Positions 6,424 through 15,582 are shown, counted from the stretch's first letter. The stretch: 64,000 bases of DNA from Cytobacillus dafuensis (GCF_007995155.1 NZ_CP042593.1:1592001-1656000), one strand, 5' to 3'. The notes: a model not told the origin generated them from the sequence alone. A program made the numbers and translations.

Positions 6424-7784
6424 TCATACCTCCTTGAGAATGATAAGAATGTCATGTATTCAATTAGTGCCTTGGCTGATGGGCGAACCTTTTTGTCATA
6501 GACATCCAAGTTCTTTGAAGGTTTTACATTCGCTTCAATAATCCATAGCATTCCATTTTCGTCAACACCGATATCAATTCCAAGTTCACCAATTATACCA
6601 TCTGTATTTTGGCTTATAATGGAAGATACTTCGATAGCAAGCTCCTTTATTAGGGCAAGCTGCTGGATAGCTGTTTTTCTATTTGATAATTGTGAAAGGA
6701 TTTGTAATGGCCTCATTACTTCTCCGCCCCTTGCGATATTTGAAACAAATTGCTCATCGGCGGAAATTCTCGCTACAGAAGAAGTTGCTTCCCATGCATT
6801 TTGATAATTCCGATGGCAAAGGATACGAAAATCAAGCTGTTTATTTTTATATTTCATTAGATTAATACCTTGCTGTGCAAGATATGATCTCTTCTTAAGG
6901 AATGGCTTTATCCACTTAAATAGTTGATCAAAGTCTAGGAACAAGGAATTTTTATCAAGCCCCTTACCTGTGGATATTTCTGAAATGAAATGGTTATTTT
7001 CTTTTGATATTTTTATGATATTTCTGCCTTGGCTCCCATGGATCGGTTTAATGAATAAAGAATCATATTTACTAATCATGTTTTCTAACGTGTCTTTTGT
7101 GACAGAAACAGTTTCTGGAAGATAAGGCTGCATATATTCCTCAGAATTTAATAATTCGTAAACTTTTTCTTTCGATAAAAATTGATCATTAAATAATGGA
7201 ATATTATGAGCAATTGTACTTTCCTTGAATTTTTGAAAAATAGGACTCGCTTCAATTTTGCGAGAGTGTATTCGATTATAGATGACATCTGGAAGGGGTA
7301 CAGTAGATTTCTGCCATATTTCATTTTGAATATAATAACCGCTGATTTTCCCTTCAGTATAATCTTGTAGTTGAAATACAAAGAAAAAGCCGCCTATTTC
7401 TGATACTTGATTGTCCATTTCTTTGCAAAAGTCCTGAATGGAAGGAAAATAGGGTTCCTCTTCAGTTGAATCGCTGATCTCCGTTAATAATCCAATAATT
7501 GGTCCAAGGAACAAAGAGTTTACTTTATTTGAATAGCTTGCGATTAGCTGTCTTTCTTGTAGAGGTATCAAAAACTCATAAAATAAATTTTCATCCAGAT
7601 GAATTTCGTCTTTCGTAATGGCTGCTCCCTCAACTGTTACTTCGACTCGATTGCCTCCAACAGCAATAATTAATGATTTTGTCGTATTTATTTTCCAATA
7701 ATTAATTAAAGAGTGGCTAATTTTCAAAGAATTTTGAAACGTTTTAATCGGAACAATCGTAATAGGTAATAATGATAAAGTCAT
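6420..7784 (-). CDS. YheD-like spore coat-associated ATP-grasp protein (first of four)
   Basis: First gene of the four-gene array, 454 residues. The N-terminal domain contains FLGPIIGLLTE, then VIYNRIHSRK, FIKPIHGSQGRNIIKI and WIIEANVKPSKN. In the second motif NVKPS replaces the usual NSKPG. The start is placed at the ATG at 7784 because AAAGAGGA abuts the earlier ATG at 7790 with no spacer. The array order long-short-long-short suggests duplication of an ancestral yheD-yheC pair. It is divergent from yheB across a 136-base gap that must hold both promoters. Confidence 0.86.
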   Translation of the reverse strand: MTLSLLPITIVPIKTFQNSLKISHSLINYWKINTTKSLIIAVGGNRVEVTVEGAAITKDEIHLDENLFYEFLIPLQERQLIASYSNKVNSLFLGPIIGLLTEISDSTEEEPYFPSIQDFCKEMDNQVSEIGGFFFVFQLQDYTEGKISGYYIQNEIWQKSTVPLPDVIYNRIHSRKIEASPIFQKFKESTIAHNIPLFNDQFLSKEKVYELLNSEEYMQPYLPETVSVTKDTLENMISKYDSLFIKPIHGSQGRNIIKISKENNHFISEISTGKGLDKNSLFLDFDQLFKWIKPFLKKRSYLAQQGINLMKYKNKQLDFRILCHRNYQNAWEATSSVARISADEQFVSNIARGGEVMRPLQILSQLSNRKTAIQQLALIKELAIEVSSIISQNTDGIIGELGIDIGVDENGMLWIIEANVKPSKNLDVYDKKVRPSAKALIEYMTFLSFSRRYE

Positions 7785-7920
7785 GATCATTCCTCTTTTA
7801 CATAAGAATTGGTTAGAGTATAGGAAAGTAAGACATTATTAATGAAAAAATAGGCAAAAGCTGATAAAGTATCGTATGTAAAAAAAGTTAAAATGGTGCG
7901 CAAGTCCAGATGGAAGGCAG

Positions 7921-9069
7921 ATGTTTAATCGAATGCAAATCATGCTTACTATAATATTAATGGTCATTATTGGAGCCATTATCGGTGGAGTTACAAATGC
8001 CCTTGCGATAAAAATGCTTTTTAGGCCATATAAAGCTTTATATGTAGGAAAATGGAGGGTCCCATTTACCCCGGGCTTAATTCCGAAGCGAAGAGATGAA
8101 TTGGCTGAACAAATGGGAAAAATGGTTGTAAATCATCTACTGACTCCAGAAAGTATTCAAAGGAAATTTTTAAATGAAGGTTTTCAAAAGGAGTTTACCG
8201 GTGTTGTTCAGAATGAAATGGAGAATTTCTTAAAAACAACTATATCTCCAGCTGAATTGTTAGAAAAATTTGGTGTTTCGGATGTACAAGGCAAAATAGA
8301 AAAACGGTTGAATGAAGCAATTGAACAAAAGTATGAAAATTTAATGGAGAAATACCGAGAGCAGCCATTGAAACAGATTATTCCTGAAAATCTCAGGGAT
8401 AAAGTGAATGAGAAAATTCCTAGTATTAGCAATTTTATTCTACAAAAGGGAATTGATTATTTTTCAAGCTATGAAGGGAACTTAAGAATTCAAAGAATGG
8501 CAGATGATTTCCTAAAGGAAAGAAGCGGAGTTCTCGGGAGCATGTTGCAAATGTTTATGGGTAACATAAATATTGCTGACAAAATTCAACCAGAAATTAT
8601 TAAATTCCTAAGAAATGAAGGAACTGCTGACATTATCACCACTTTATTGAAAAACGAGTGGGAGAAGGTGTTAGAATGGAAAGCTGTAAAGATAGAAGAA
8701 CAATTTAAGAAAGAGAATGTCCTCTCATTTATCAAAAACAGCGTAAATAAAGTAATTAAGTTAGATCACTATTTCCAAGCGCCTATTTCGAATCTTACCG
8801 ATCCTTACCGCACAGAAATCATTGAGACGCTTGCCCCAAGTACTGTTAAGCTTCTCTCTGATTGGCTTTCAAATCGGGTAGATGAGCTAATGAAACGACT
8901 TCGTTTACAGGAAATTGTCCGAGATCAGGTAGAAACCTTTTCAGTTGAACGACTAGAGGAAATGGTTCTCTCCATTACCAAAAGCGAATTAAAGATGATT
9001 ACGTATTTAGGAGCTTTACTAGGAGGAATAATCGGACTTTTCCAAGGACTCATAGCCCTATTCATATAA
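7921..9069 (+). CDS. yheB: DUF445 membrane-anchored protein YheB
   Basis: A 382-residue DUF445 family protein. Hydrophobic segments at residues about 8-27 and 360-380 bracket a long, charged, mostly helical middle. The conserved N-terminal block GGVTNALAIKMLFRP and PFTPGLIPKRRDELA are family hallmarks. Molecular function is unknown; it is a neighbour of yheA and yheCD in B. subtilis too. GGAAGG lies close before the ATG at 7921, with short spacing. An ATG at 7933 is an alternative start. No terminator separates it clearly from yheA, 94 bases downstream. Confidence 0.88.
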   Translation: MFNRMQIMLTIILMVIIGAIIGGVTNALAIKMLFRPYKALYVGKWRVPFTPGLIPKRRDELAEQMGKMVVNHLLTPESIQRKFLNEGFQKEFTGVVQNEMENFLKTTISPAELLEKFGVSDVQGKIEKRLNEAIEQKYENLMEKYREQPLKQIIPENLRDKVNEKIPSISNFILQKGIDYFSSYEGNLRIQRMADDFLKERSGVLGSMLQMFMGNINIADKIQPEIIKFLRNEGTADIITTLLKNEWEKVLEWKAVKIEEQFKKENVLSFIKNSVNKVIKLDHYFQAPISNLTDPYRTEIIETLAPSTVKLLSDWLSNRVDELMKRLRLQEIVRDQVETFSVERLEEMVLSITKSELKMITYLGALLGGIIGLFQGLIALFI

Positions 9070-9163
9070 AGGCGCTTGCGCTTTTCGTATTCACGTCTCG
9101 CTTTTAATAGCATAATTTGTTAAAGTGAAGTGAATTGCCCAAATAGAAAAAGGAGTGGAAATT

Positions 9164-9514
9164 ATGGCAGTAAACTTATATGATTCAGCTTATGAATTAG
9201 AAAAAACTGTTAGACAAAGTAATGAATATAAATTTTTAAAGCAAACATATAATGAATTAAATGCAGATCCAGCTGCTAAAGCAATGTTTGATAACTTTCG
9301 TAATATACAAATGCACCTTCAGCAGAAGCAAATGATGGGTCAGGACATTACTCAGGAAGAAGTGGAGCAGGCTCAAAGAACAGTTGCACTTGCTCAGCAA
9401 AATGCAAAAATTGCTCAGCTTATGGAAGCTGAACAGCGGATGAGCATGATGATAGCGGAAATGAATAAAATTATTATGAAGCCTCTTGAAGAGCTATACG
9501 GTCCATTAGGTTAA
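9164..9514 (+). CDS. yheA: YlbF/YmcA-family protein YheA
   Basis: A 116-residue all-helical protein (former DUF964), beginning MAVNLYDSAYELEKTVRQS. It has heptad-like Q/A/M-rich helices and the C-terminal IIMKPLEELYG. Relatives YlbF and YmcA form a complex acting on RNase Y and development; YheA's own role is not established. The ATG at 9164 is preceded by AAAAAGGAGTGG. An upstream GTG at 9155 overlaps this site and is rejected. A strong bidirectional terminator follows. Confidence 0.9.
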   Translation: MAVNLYDSAYELEKTVRQSNEYKFLKQTYNELNADPAAKAMFDNFRNIQMHLQQKQMMGQDITQEEVEQAQRTVALAQQNAKIAQLMEAEQRMSMMIAEMNKIIMKPLEELYGPLG

Positions 9515-9536
9515 TGATTATAAAATAATTGATGAT

Positions 9537-9571
9537 AAAAACCGCTCTATATTTATATAGGAGCGGTTTTT
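9537..9571. terminator. Bidirectional terminator between yheA and SASP
   Basis: AAAACCGCTC...GAGCGGTTTT: a 7-bp G+C-rich stem extended by TATAT/ATATA pairing. It has A and T runs on both sides, placed between the convergent yheA and SASP genes. Confidence 0.9.
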
Positions 9572-9598
9572 GTAATTATTATAGCATTAAATTTGGTT

Positions 9599-9799
9599 TT
9601 AAAATCTGCCTCCGAGCTGCTGCTCAGCCATTTGAACAAGACGCTTCGTAATTTCTCCACCAACAGAACCATTTGCTCTTGAAGATGTTTCTGGGCCAAG
9701 GTTTACACCGAATTCTGATGCAATTTCGTACTTCATTTGCTCAATTGCCTGAGAAACTCCTGGTACTACTAGCTGATTTGAATTATTGCTTCTTGCCAT
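9599..9799 (-). CDS. Alpha/beta-type small acid-soluble spore protein
   Basis: A 66-residue alpha/beta SASP beginning [17 protein letters not shown]. The GPR cut site is [10 protein letters not shown] (E25/I26), and the DNA-binding segment [18 protein letters not shown] is identical to that of the paralogue at 532-750. The start is set at 9799: AAAGGAGATGATTTACATG shows a proper 8-base spacing to this ATG. The earlier ATG at 9808 is part of the ribosome binding site itself. Unlike the first SASP, its leader shows no tRNA-like fold and I see only a weak sigma-G-like match upstream. Confidence 0.95.
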   Translation of the reverse strand: MARSNNSNQLVVPGVSQAIEQMKYEIASEFGVNLGPETSSRANGSVGGEITKRLVQMAEQQLGGRF

Positions 9800-10049
9800 G
9801 TAAATCATCTCCTTTGGTGTAATTAAATGTTACAATACTAGTTTTTTGTGGAATATTAATATTTATACAATGATTTTATTGGTAATTATTTCACATTTGT
9901 GAAAACTTCAATGAATAGACTTCAGTGTACTGAGGGCTTTTACCTGCTTAAATAAAAATCGTACATTGTCCTACGATTGTTCTATTCCTTTTTATATTTT
10001 CATAAATGTGTAATAGAACATTTTTACACCACGAATAGGGGGCATTACG

Positions 10050-10919
10050 ATGATATACAGACTGTTAGCTATAAATATTGATGGTACTCTTCTTCAATCG
10101 AATGGAAGACTTCATAAATCTACAAAAGATGCAATCGAATATGTACAGCAAAAGGGAATCTATGTAACATTAGTCACCTCAAGAAGCTTTCCTTCAGCGA
10201 AAAAAGTAGCAAAGGCGCTTAAATTAAACTCATTGATTATTGCTCATAGTGGAGCATATATTGCCAGTTCGCGAGATAAGCCAATCTTTGTGAAGCGGAT
10301 AGCAGAGGACGTTACTTATGAAATCGTCCGTCTGCTTGAAGGTTTTTCCTGCCAAATCAGATTAGTGCATGAGAAGTATTCACTTGCAAATAAATCAAAG
10401 CTAAATCACAATTTATTAGCTAAAACAGTTTTTTCATCAGGTGATCCTATTTTTTATTCCCAGCAATTTGTTGATTCTTTAAGCGATACGATTCTCGATG
10501 AGCCAGTCACCCCTCCAATGATTGAAGTTTATTTTGAGGAAGAAACTGATTTACAAGATGCAAAGGCAGCCATAAAAGGGATGTTTAGTGAAATCGATAT
10601 TTTTCAATTGAATAATCTTCGTTTTGATATTATGCCTGCAGGAGTTTCTAAACTTAATGGATTGTTATATTTGGGAGACCATTTAAATATTTCACGCAGT
10701 GAAATGGTCGTAATTGGAGATGGAATCGATGATCTCGACATGATTAAAGAAGCAGGGCTTGGTGTAGCGATGGGGAATGCACCAGTAGAATTGAAGAAAG
10801 CGGCTGATTGGATTACTCGTCCGAATAACCAGCACGGAGTTACTTATATGGTCAAGGAGCATTTTCGAAAACAACAGCCAATCGAATTTTTACGTAAAAT
10901 GAATATATTGAAAAAGTAG
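10050..10919 (+). CDS. yhaX: Cof-type HAD-family protein YhaX with altered motif I
   Basis: A 289-residue HAD-superfamily protein of the Cof type, preceded by TAGGGGGC. Motif IV (GDGIDDLDM, near residue 226), a motif III lysine (GVSKLNGLL) and a motif II TSR are present. In motif I the usual DxDGT is N9-I-D11-G-T, so the nucleophilic aspartate is an asparagine. Classical phosphatase chemistry via an aspartyl-phosphate would then be impaired. I recall B. subtilis YhaX as linked to sporulation, but not whether it shares the change. Transcribed alone, with its own terminator after the stop. Confidence 0.85.
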   Translation: MIYRLLAINIDGTLLQSNGRLHKSTKDAIEYVQQKGIYVTLVTSRSFPSAKKVAKALKLNSLIIAHSGAYIASSRDKPIFVKRIAEDVTYEIVRLLEGFSCQIRLVHEKYSLANKSKLNHNLLAKTVFSSGDPIFYSQQFVDSLSDTILDEPVTPPMIEVYFEEETDLQDAKAAIKGMFSEIDIFQLNNLRFDIMPAGVSKLNGLLYLGDHLNISRSEMVVIGDGIDDLDMIKEAGLGVAMGNAPVELKKAADWITRPNNQHGVTYMVKEHFRKQQPIEFLRKMNILKK

Positions 10920-10942
10920 AATTGAAAATAGCCTTCTTTATG

Positions 10943-10970
10943 CTTGAGGATTTTTTTATCCTCAAGTTTT
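10943..10970 (+). terminator. Terminator of yhaX
   Basis: CTTGAGGAT/ATCCTCAAG stem, T-rich 6-nt loop and TTTT tail, 23 bases after the yhaX stop. Confidence 0.85.
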
Positions 10971-11168
10971 ACTTTGTTTACTAAATTATTAAATCCTTCT
11001 TTTAATTATTGCCTTTAGTATTATCATTGACCTTAATTAGTCATTTTTTGTACACTGATATAAGTTCATAAAGAGCTTATTTAATTATCTTCAAGAAATG
11101 AAGACGAAAATATTCCATCTTTTTTTGATGAATTTTAATTACAAGATAATGAACAAAAGGTGATTATT

Positions 11169-12665
11169 ATGGAAATTTCGATTTATGGTATACAGGATGA
11201 ACGATTTCATCGCCCGCTTCAATTAATTGCAAATTTATTTTTTGAGGAATGTCATGTATTTCTGGATTCTCAGAATAATGCAGACTTAAAGATTCAATTT
11301 AAGATAGAAATTGGAGATTCAATTCAAGTTCATGCAACCCTTACAGATCGAGAGAATAATGAGAAAGCAGCATTCTATGAAACTTTAGTTCCTTCTTTTG
11401 AGTCAGAGAAAGAGCATTTTAAGCTTATAAAAACTACAGTTTCGCATGTATATTTGAAAGTACTTCAAGATTGGATAGGTGTCATTCAAAAATGGGGAAT
11501 TCTTACTGGTATACGGCCAACTAAACTTCTCCATCGCCATATGCAATTGAAAACCCCTCAATCTTCTGCGCATCAACAATTAAGACAGGATTATTTAATC
11601 ACTGATGAAAAAATCCAGCTTATGCAGCAGATTGTTGATCGACAGTTAGTTGTCGTTCCTGATCTTTACGAGCTTCAAAATGAGGTAAGCATTTATATCG
11701 GAATCCCATTTTGCCCGACGAAGTGTGCTTATTGCACATTCCCAGCTTATGCTATTAATGGCAGACAAGGCTCTGTAAACTCTTTTCTTGGTGGTCTTCA
11801 TTTTGAAATGAGAAAAGTTGGACAATGGCTTAAAGAGAACAAGATAAAAATTACAACCGTATATTATGGTGGCGGTACACCAACAAGTATTACTGCAGAA
11901 GAAATGGACATGCTTTACGAGGAAATGTATGCTTCTTTTCCTGAAGTTGAAAAAATCCGTGAAATAACTGTAGAAGCTGGAAGACCGGACACGATTTCAC
12001 CTCAAAAACTAGAAGTATTGAAAAAATGGCATATAGACCGCATCAGCATCAATCCTCAGTCATATATCCAGGAAACGTTAAAAGCGATTGGAAGGCATCA
12101 TACTGTTGAAGAAACGATTGAAAAGTTTTATTTAGCACGAGATATGGAAATGAACAATATCAATATGGACTTAATTATTGGACTGCCTGGAGAAGGTACA
12201 GAAGAATTTGCTTATACACTTAGTGAAACCGAAAAGCTGATGCCTGAATCACTCACTGTCCATACACTTTCTTTCAAACGTGCATCTGAGATGACGAAAA
12301 ATAAGGAAAAATATAAGGTAGCAGATCGAAGCGAAGTTGAAAAAATGATGGAAATGGCAGAGAGCTGGACGAAAAAGCATCAATATGCACCCTATTATCT
12401 ATACAGACAAAAGAATATTCTTGGCAATCTAGAGAATGTTGGATACTCACTTCCTAACCAAGAGAGCATCTATAATATTATGATTATGGAAGAACAGCAA
12501 ACGATCATTGGCCTAGGCTGTGGGGCAGCTAGTAAATTTGTCCATCCACTAACAAGAAAAATTACTCATTTTGCCAATCCAAAAGATCCGAAATCTTATA
12601 ATGATAGCTATGAAAAATATACAGAAGAAAAGTTAAAAATACTAAATGAATTATTTAATAAATAG
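11169..12665 (+). CDS. hemZ: Oxygen-independent coproporphyrinogen III oxidase-like radical SAM protein HemZ
   Basis: A 498-residue radical SAM protein. An N-terminal domain of about 165 residues precedes the iron-sulfur motif FCPTKCAYC (CxxxCxxC, near residue 180). GGGTPTS and the HemN-type motifs follow. The length fits B. subtilis HemZ (about 500). Family role: oxygen-independent decarboxylation in heme synthesis, though HemN-like proteins can instead act in heme handling. The other heme genes hmoB and hemEHY lie 30 kb downstream. The ATG at 11169 is used, with AAAAGGTGA upstream. A hairpin with T run ends the unit. Confidence 0.9.
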   Translation: MEISIYGIQDERFHRPLQLIANLFFEECHVFLDSQNNADLKIQFKIEIGDSIQVHATLTDRENNEKAAFYETLVPSFESEKEHFKLIKTTVSHVYLKVLQDWIGVIQKWGILTGIRPTKLLHRHMQLKTPQSSAHQQLRQDYLITDEKIQLMQQIVDRQLVVVPDLYELQNEVSIYIGIPFCPTKCAYCTFPAYAINGRQGSVNSFLGGLHFEMRKVGQWLKENKIKITTVYYGGGTPTSITAEEMDMLYEEMYASFPEVEKIREITVEAGRPDTISPQKLEVLKKWHIDRISINPQSYIQETLKAIGRHHTVEETIEKFYLARDMEMNNINMDLIIGLPGEGTEEFAYTLSETEKLMPESLTVHTLSFKRASEMTKNKEKYKVADRSEVEKMMEMAESWTKKHQYAPYYLYRQKNILGNLENVGYSLPNQESIYNIMIMEEQQTIIGLGCGAASKFVHPLTRKITHFANPKDPKSYNDSYEKYTEEKLKILNELFNK

Positions 12666-12703
12666 TTTTCCTAGTCATGGACAAAACTTGAAAAATAAGA
12701 CTT

Positions 12704-12734
12704 CCTTACCACATTGGTAGGGATTTTTTATTTT
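12704..12734 (+). terminator. Terminator of hemZ
   Basis: CCTTACCA and TGGTAGGG pair (one G-T) around a 3-nt loop. ATTTTTTATTTTTT follows, about 40 bases after the hemZ stop. Confidence 0.8.
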
Positions 12735-12735
12735 T

Positions 12736-12868
12736 TGGCTAATAGGAAAATTTAAGTGAATTAGCGTACTAAAGTAAAGTGCGTGTTCAATTAAATATCT
12801 GCTAATAAGATCGCATAAGAAAAACTAAGGCATTCGCCAAAAAGGACTTGGCGAATGCCTTAGTTTTT
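12736..12868 (+). repeat. R2 repeat, copy 2 (complete)
   Basis: The best-preserved R2 copy. It begins GGCTAATAGGAAAATTTAAG and ends in a near-perfect 19-bp hairpin, AAAACTAAGGCATTCGCCAA over an AAAAGGA-type loop to TTGGCGAATGCCTTAGTTTT. Flanking A and T runs make this end terminator-like in both directions. It fills most of the 321-base gap between hemZ and the acyl-CoA ligase. Confidence 0.85.
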
Positions 12869-12986
12869 CTGAAAAATTGAAACAAAAATAAAGGTTTTTT
12901 TCAAAATAAATAGAATGATTCAGGTACAAAAGATCATAAACTTCATTGAATGAAATGTAATCGCTTTTATTAAGGGAGGAATCAGT

Positions 12987-14612
12987 ATGATGATGCAAAC
13001 ACCTTTGACAATGACGCAAATGATCAAGAGGGCAGAAAGATTTTTTCCAAAGAAAAAGGTTGTATCAAGAACTGCAAGCGGGATACAGAGATTTACATAC
13101 AAGCAGATAGCGGAACGGACTAGAAAGCTAGCTGAAAGTCTTCAAAAGCTAGGAGTAGAAAGAGGAGATAAGGTCGGTACACTTGCATGGAATCATCATC
13201 GCCACTTAGAAGCTTACTTTGCGATTCCATGCAGTGGTGCTGTTCTTCACACGATTAACATTCGGCTTTCACCACAGCATATTGTTTTCATTATTAATCA
13301 TGCTGAGGATAAAGTGCTTTTAATAGATCCAGATCTTGTTCCTTTAATTGAGGCTTGTAAGGACAAGTTGCCGACTGTTAAGGCATTCATTATTATGACG
13401 GATGAGCCAGAGCTTCCTGAAACGACACTCTCACCCGTTTATCACTATGAAAAATTGCTAGAAGAAGCTAGTGGAGAATATGAGTATCCAGATGATCTTG
13501 ATGAAAATGAGCCAGCTGGAATGTGTTATACTTCTGCAACAACAGGGAATCCGAAAGGTGTTATTTATTCACATCGAGGCATTGTTCTTCACAGCATGGC
13601 GTTAGGTATGGCAGATACTGCAGGTGTCAGTGAAAAGGATATTGCTATGCCGGTTGTTCCAATGTTTCATGTGAATGCATGGGGATTGCCGTTTGCGTCT
13701 GTTTGGTTTGGTACGAACTTGGTTATGCCTGGTCCATATTTCACACCAAAGCTTTTAGCTGAGCTAATTCAGGAAGAAAAGGTAACGATTACAGCAGGAG
13801 TTCCAACTATTTGGTTAGGACTTTTAAAGGAGCTGGATGAACATAACTATGATATGAGTTCCTTACGAGGAGTTCTTTGTGGTGGTTCAGCCGCACCGAA
13901 AGGCATGATTAAAGCATTTGAACAAAAACATAATATTCCTTTCATGCATGCGTATGGAATGACTGAAACAAGCCCAATTGTAGTCATTTCAACTTTGAAA
14001 AGCTATCAGGAGGAGCTTTCCTATGAAGAACGCCTTGATATAAGAGCGAAGCAAGGCATTCTCGTACCTGGTCTAGAAATGAAAATTGTCGGCAAGGACG
14101 GAGAAGTAGAATGGAATGGGAAAGAGATGGGAGAGTTCGCAATCCGTGGTCCATGGATTGCTTCTGAATACTATAAAGATGCTAGAACCGAAGAAGCCTT
14201 CCGGGATGGATGGCTATTTACAGGGGATGTTGTCACAGTCGATGAAGAAGGTTTCATGAAAATTGTGGATCGAACAAAGGATTTGATTAAGAGCGGAGGA
14301 GAATGGATTTCCTCTGTAGACATTGAAAATGCGTTAATGGCGCATGAAGCAGTATTTGAAGCAGCGGTTGTTGCCGTACCGCACGAGGAATGGCAAGAGC
14401 GTCCTGTTGCGTGTATTGTATTAAAGGATGCTTATAAAGGAAAAATTGAAAAACAGGAGCTTTACGAATTCCTGAAACCTCAGTTTGCTAAATGGTGGCT
14501 TCCTGATGAAATATTATTTCTCGAAGAAATCCCGAAAACCTCAGTTGGGAAGTTTTTGAAAATGGCATTAAGAGATCAAGTTCAGAAGGATCTAGAAGAA
14601 GCAAAAAAATAA
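12987..14612 (+). CDS. Medium/long-chain fatty acid-CoA ligase
   Basis: A 541-residue AMP-forming acyl-CoA synthetase, soluble or peripheral. Motifs in order: YTSATTGNPKGVIYSH (phosphate loop, near residue 180), MHAYGMTETSP, GWLFTGD, VDRTKDLIKSGGEWIS, and PKTSVGKFLKM with the catalytic C-terminal lysine. The fatty acid is activated with ATP and CoA to acyl-CoA, AMP and pyrophosphate. The sequence style resembles the AlkK/DmdB-like branch rather than LcfB. The chain-length range cannot be read from sequence. GGGAGG lies 7 bases before ATG 12987. Unlike lcfB at 53367, no FadR-type box is seen upstream. Confidence 0.88.
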   Translation: MMMQTPLTMTQMIKRAERFFPKKKVVSRTASGIQRFTYKQIAERTRKLAESLQKLGVERGDKVGTLAWNHHRHLEAYFAIPCSGAVLHTINIRLSPQHIVFIINHAEDKVLLIDPDLVPLIEACKDKLPTVKAFIIMTDEPELPETTLSPVYHYEKLLEEASGEYEYPDDLDENEPAGMCYTSATTGNPKGVIYSHRGIVLHSMALGMADTAGVSEKDIAMPVVPMFHVNAWGLPFASVWFGTNLVMPGPYFTPKLLAELIQEEKVTITAGVPTIWLGLLKELDEHNYDMSSLRGVLCGGSAAPKGMIKAFEQKHNIPFMHAYGMTETSPIVVISTLKSYQEELSYEERLDIRAKQGILVPGLEMKIVGKDGEVEWNGKEMGEFAIRGPWIASEYYKDARTEEAFRDGWLFTGDVVTVDEEGFMKIVDRTKDLIKSGGEWISSVDIENALMAHEAVFEAAVVAVPHEEWQERPVACIVLKDAYKGKIEKQELYEFLKPQFAKWWLPDEILFLEEIPKTSVGKFLKMALRDQVQKDLEEAKK

Positions 14613-14621
14613 AGGAAGAAG

Positions 14622-14660
14622 ACAGCCGAAAGAAAAATTCCGGCTGTTTTCCATTTTTGT
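14622..14660 (+). terminator. Terminator of the acyl-CoA ligase
   Basis: ACAGCCG/CGGCTGT stem with a 12-nt loop, followed by TTTCCATTTTT, just after the ligase stop. Confidence 0.8.
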
Positions 14661-14771
14661 CATTCAAATCGAGAAAAAACATAACGAATATTTTGAATTT
14701 TTATTTAAAAAGGTTTTTAAATATAATATTTTTTATTATAATGAGGTTAGAATATAAAGGGAGGGAATATT

Positions 14772-15563
14772 TTGACTATTAAATTTGAAACAGATACAGT
14801 CCATTTACATGTCAATGGACGAGTTGCCACTGTAGAATTGAATAGGCCAGATTCATTAAATGCGCTAAATATCGAAATGCTTAAGGGATTGGCCGCTATC
14901 TTAAAGGAGATTAGTCTTTTAGATGAAGTAGATATTGTTGTTTTATCTGGGAAGGGGCGGGCATTCTGTTCTGGCGGAGATATAAAGACAATGCTTGCTG
15001 AAGCAGATGAAAGTGTGTTCCCAGCTGTCATGGAGAGTATTAGTGAAGTCGTTACAGCCCTTTACGATATGCCGAAATTAACGCTTAGTGCTATTACAGG
15101 TGCAGCAGCAGGTCTGGGACTTAGTATTGCTTTAGCAACTGATTACATAATAGCAGATAAAGCTAGTAAATTTGCCATGAATTTTATTGGGATAGGATTA
15201 ATTCCTGATGGTGGTGGTCATTTCTTTTTGGAAAAGCGACTTGGCGAAGATAAGGCAAAGCATTTGATTTGGGAAGGAAAGCCTTTAACAGCAGATGAAG
15301 CATATCATTTAGGGTTAGTCCAAATGATTGTAGACGGACAATTAACAGAAGCCATAGAGGGATTACTGCAAAAACTGCTTAACAGCCCTATAAAGGCTAT
15401 GATAGAAACGAAAAAAATATATGCTGAAAAAAATATGCCTCAATTGCTTAAAGTATTAGAGCTTGAAAAAGATGGCCAATCTAAAATGAGACAAACAAAA
15501 GACCACCAAGAAGGCATACAAGCATTTATAGAAAAAAGAAGACCTGTATATAAAGGTCATTAA
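14772..15563 (+). CDS. yhaR: Enoyl-CoA hydratase/isomerase family protein YhaR
   Basis: A 263-residue crotonase-fold protein. The oxyanion-hole loop GRAFCSGGDIK (near residue 66) is intact. The two catalytic glutamates of true hydratases are absent: the first position falls in GAAAGLGLSIA and the second region reads FIGIGLIPDGGG. The aspartate of IPDGGG resembles isomerase-type members such as PaaG, so isomerisation is more likely than hydration. The substrate is unknown. The start is TTG at 14774-14772 direction, after AAGGGAGGG with 6-base spacing. Single-gene unit with its own terminator. Confidence 0.85.
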   Translation: MTIKFETDTVHLHVNGRVATVELNRPDSLNALNIEMLKGLAAILKEISLLDEVDIVVLSGKGRAFCSGGDIKTMLAEADESVFPAVMESISEVVTALYDMPKLTLSAITGAAAGLGLSIALATDYIIADKASKFAMNFIGIGLIPDGGGHFFLEKRLGEDKAKHLIWEGKPLTADEAYHLGLVQMIVDGQLTEAIEGLLQKLLNSPIKAMIETKKIYAEKNMPQLLKVLELEKDGQSKMRQTKDHQEGIQAFIEKRRPVYKGH

Positions 15564-15582
15564 TCTTTCCGGTGAAGTTAAA

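Noticed and set aside
13..11160. Prophage or integrative element in the window
   Set aside because: No integrase, terminase, capsid, relaxase or intact transposase gene is visible anywhere, and gene order follows the B. subtilis backbone.
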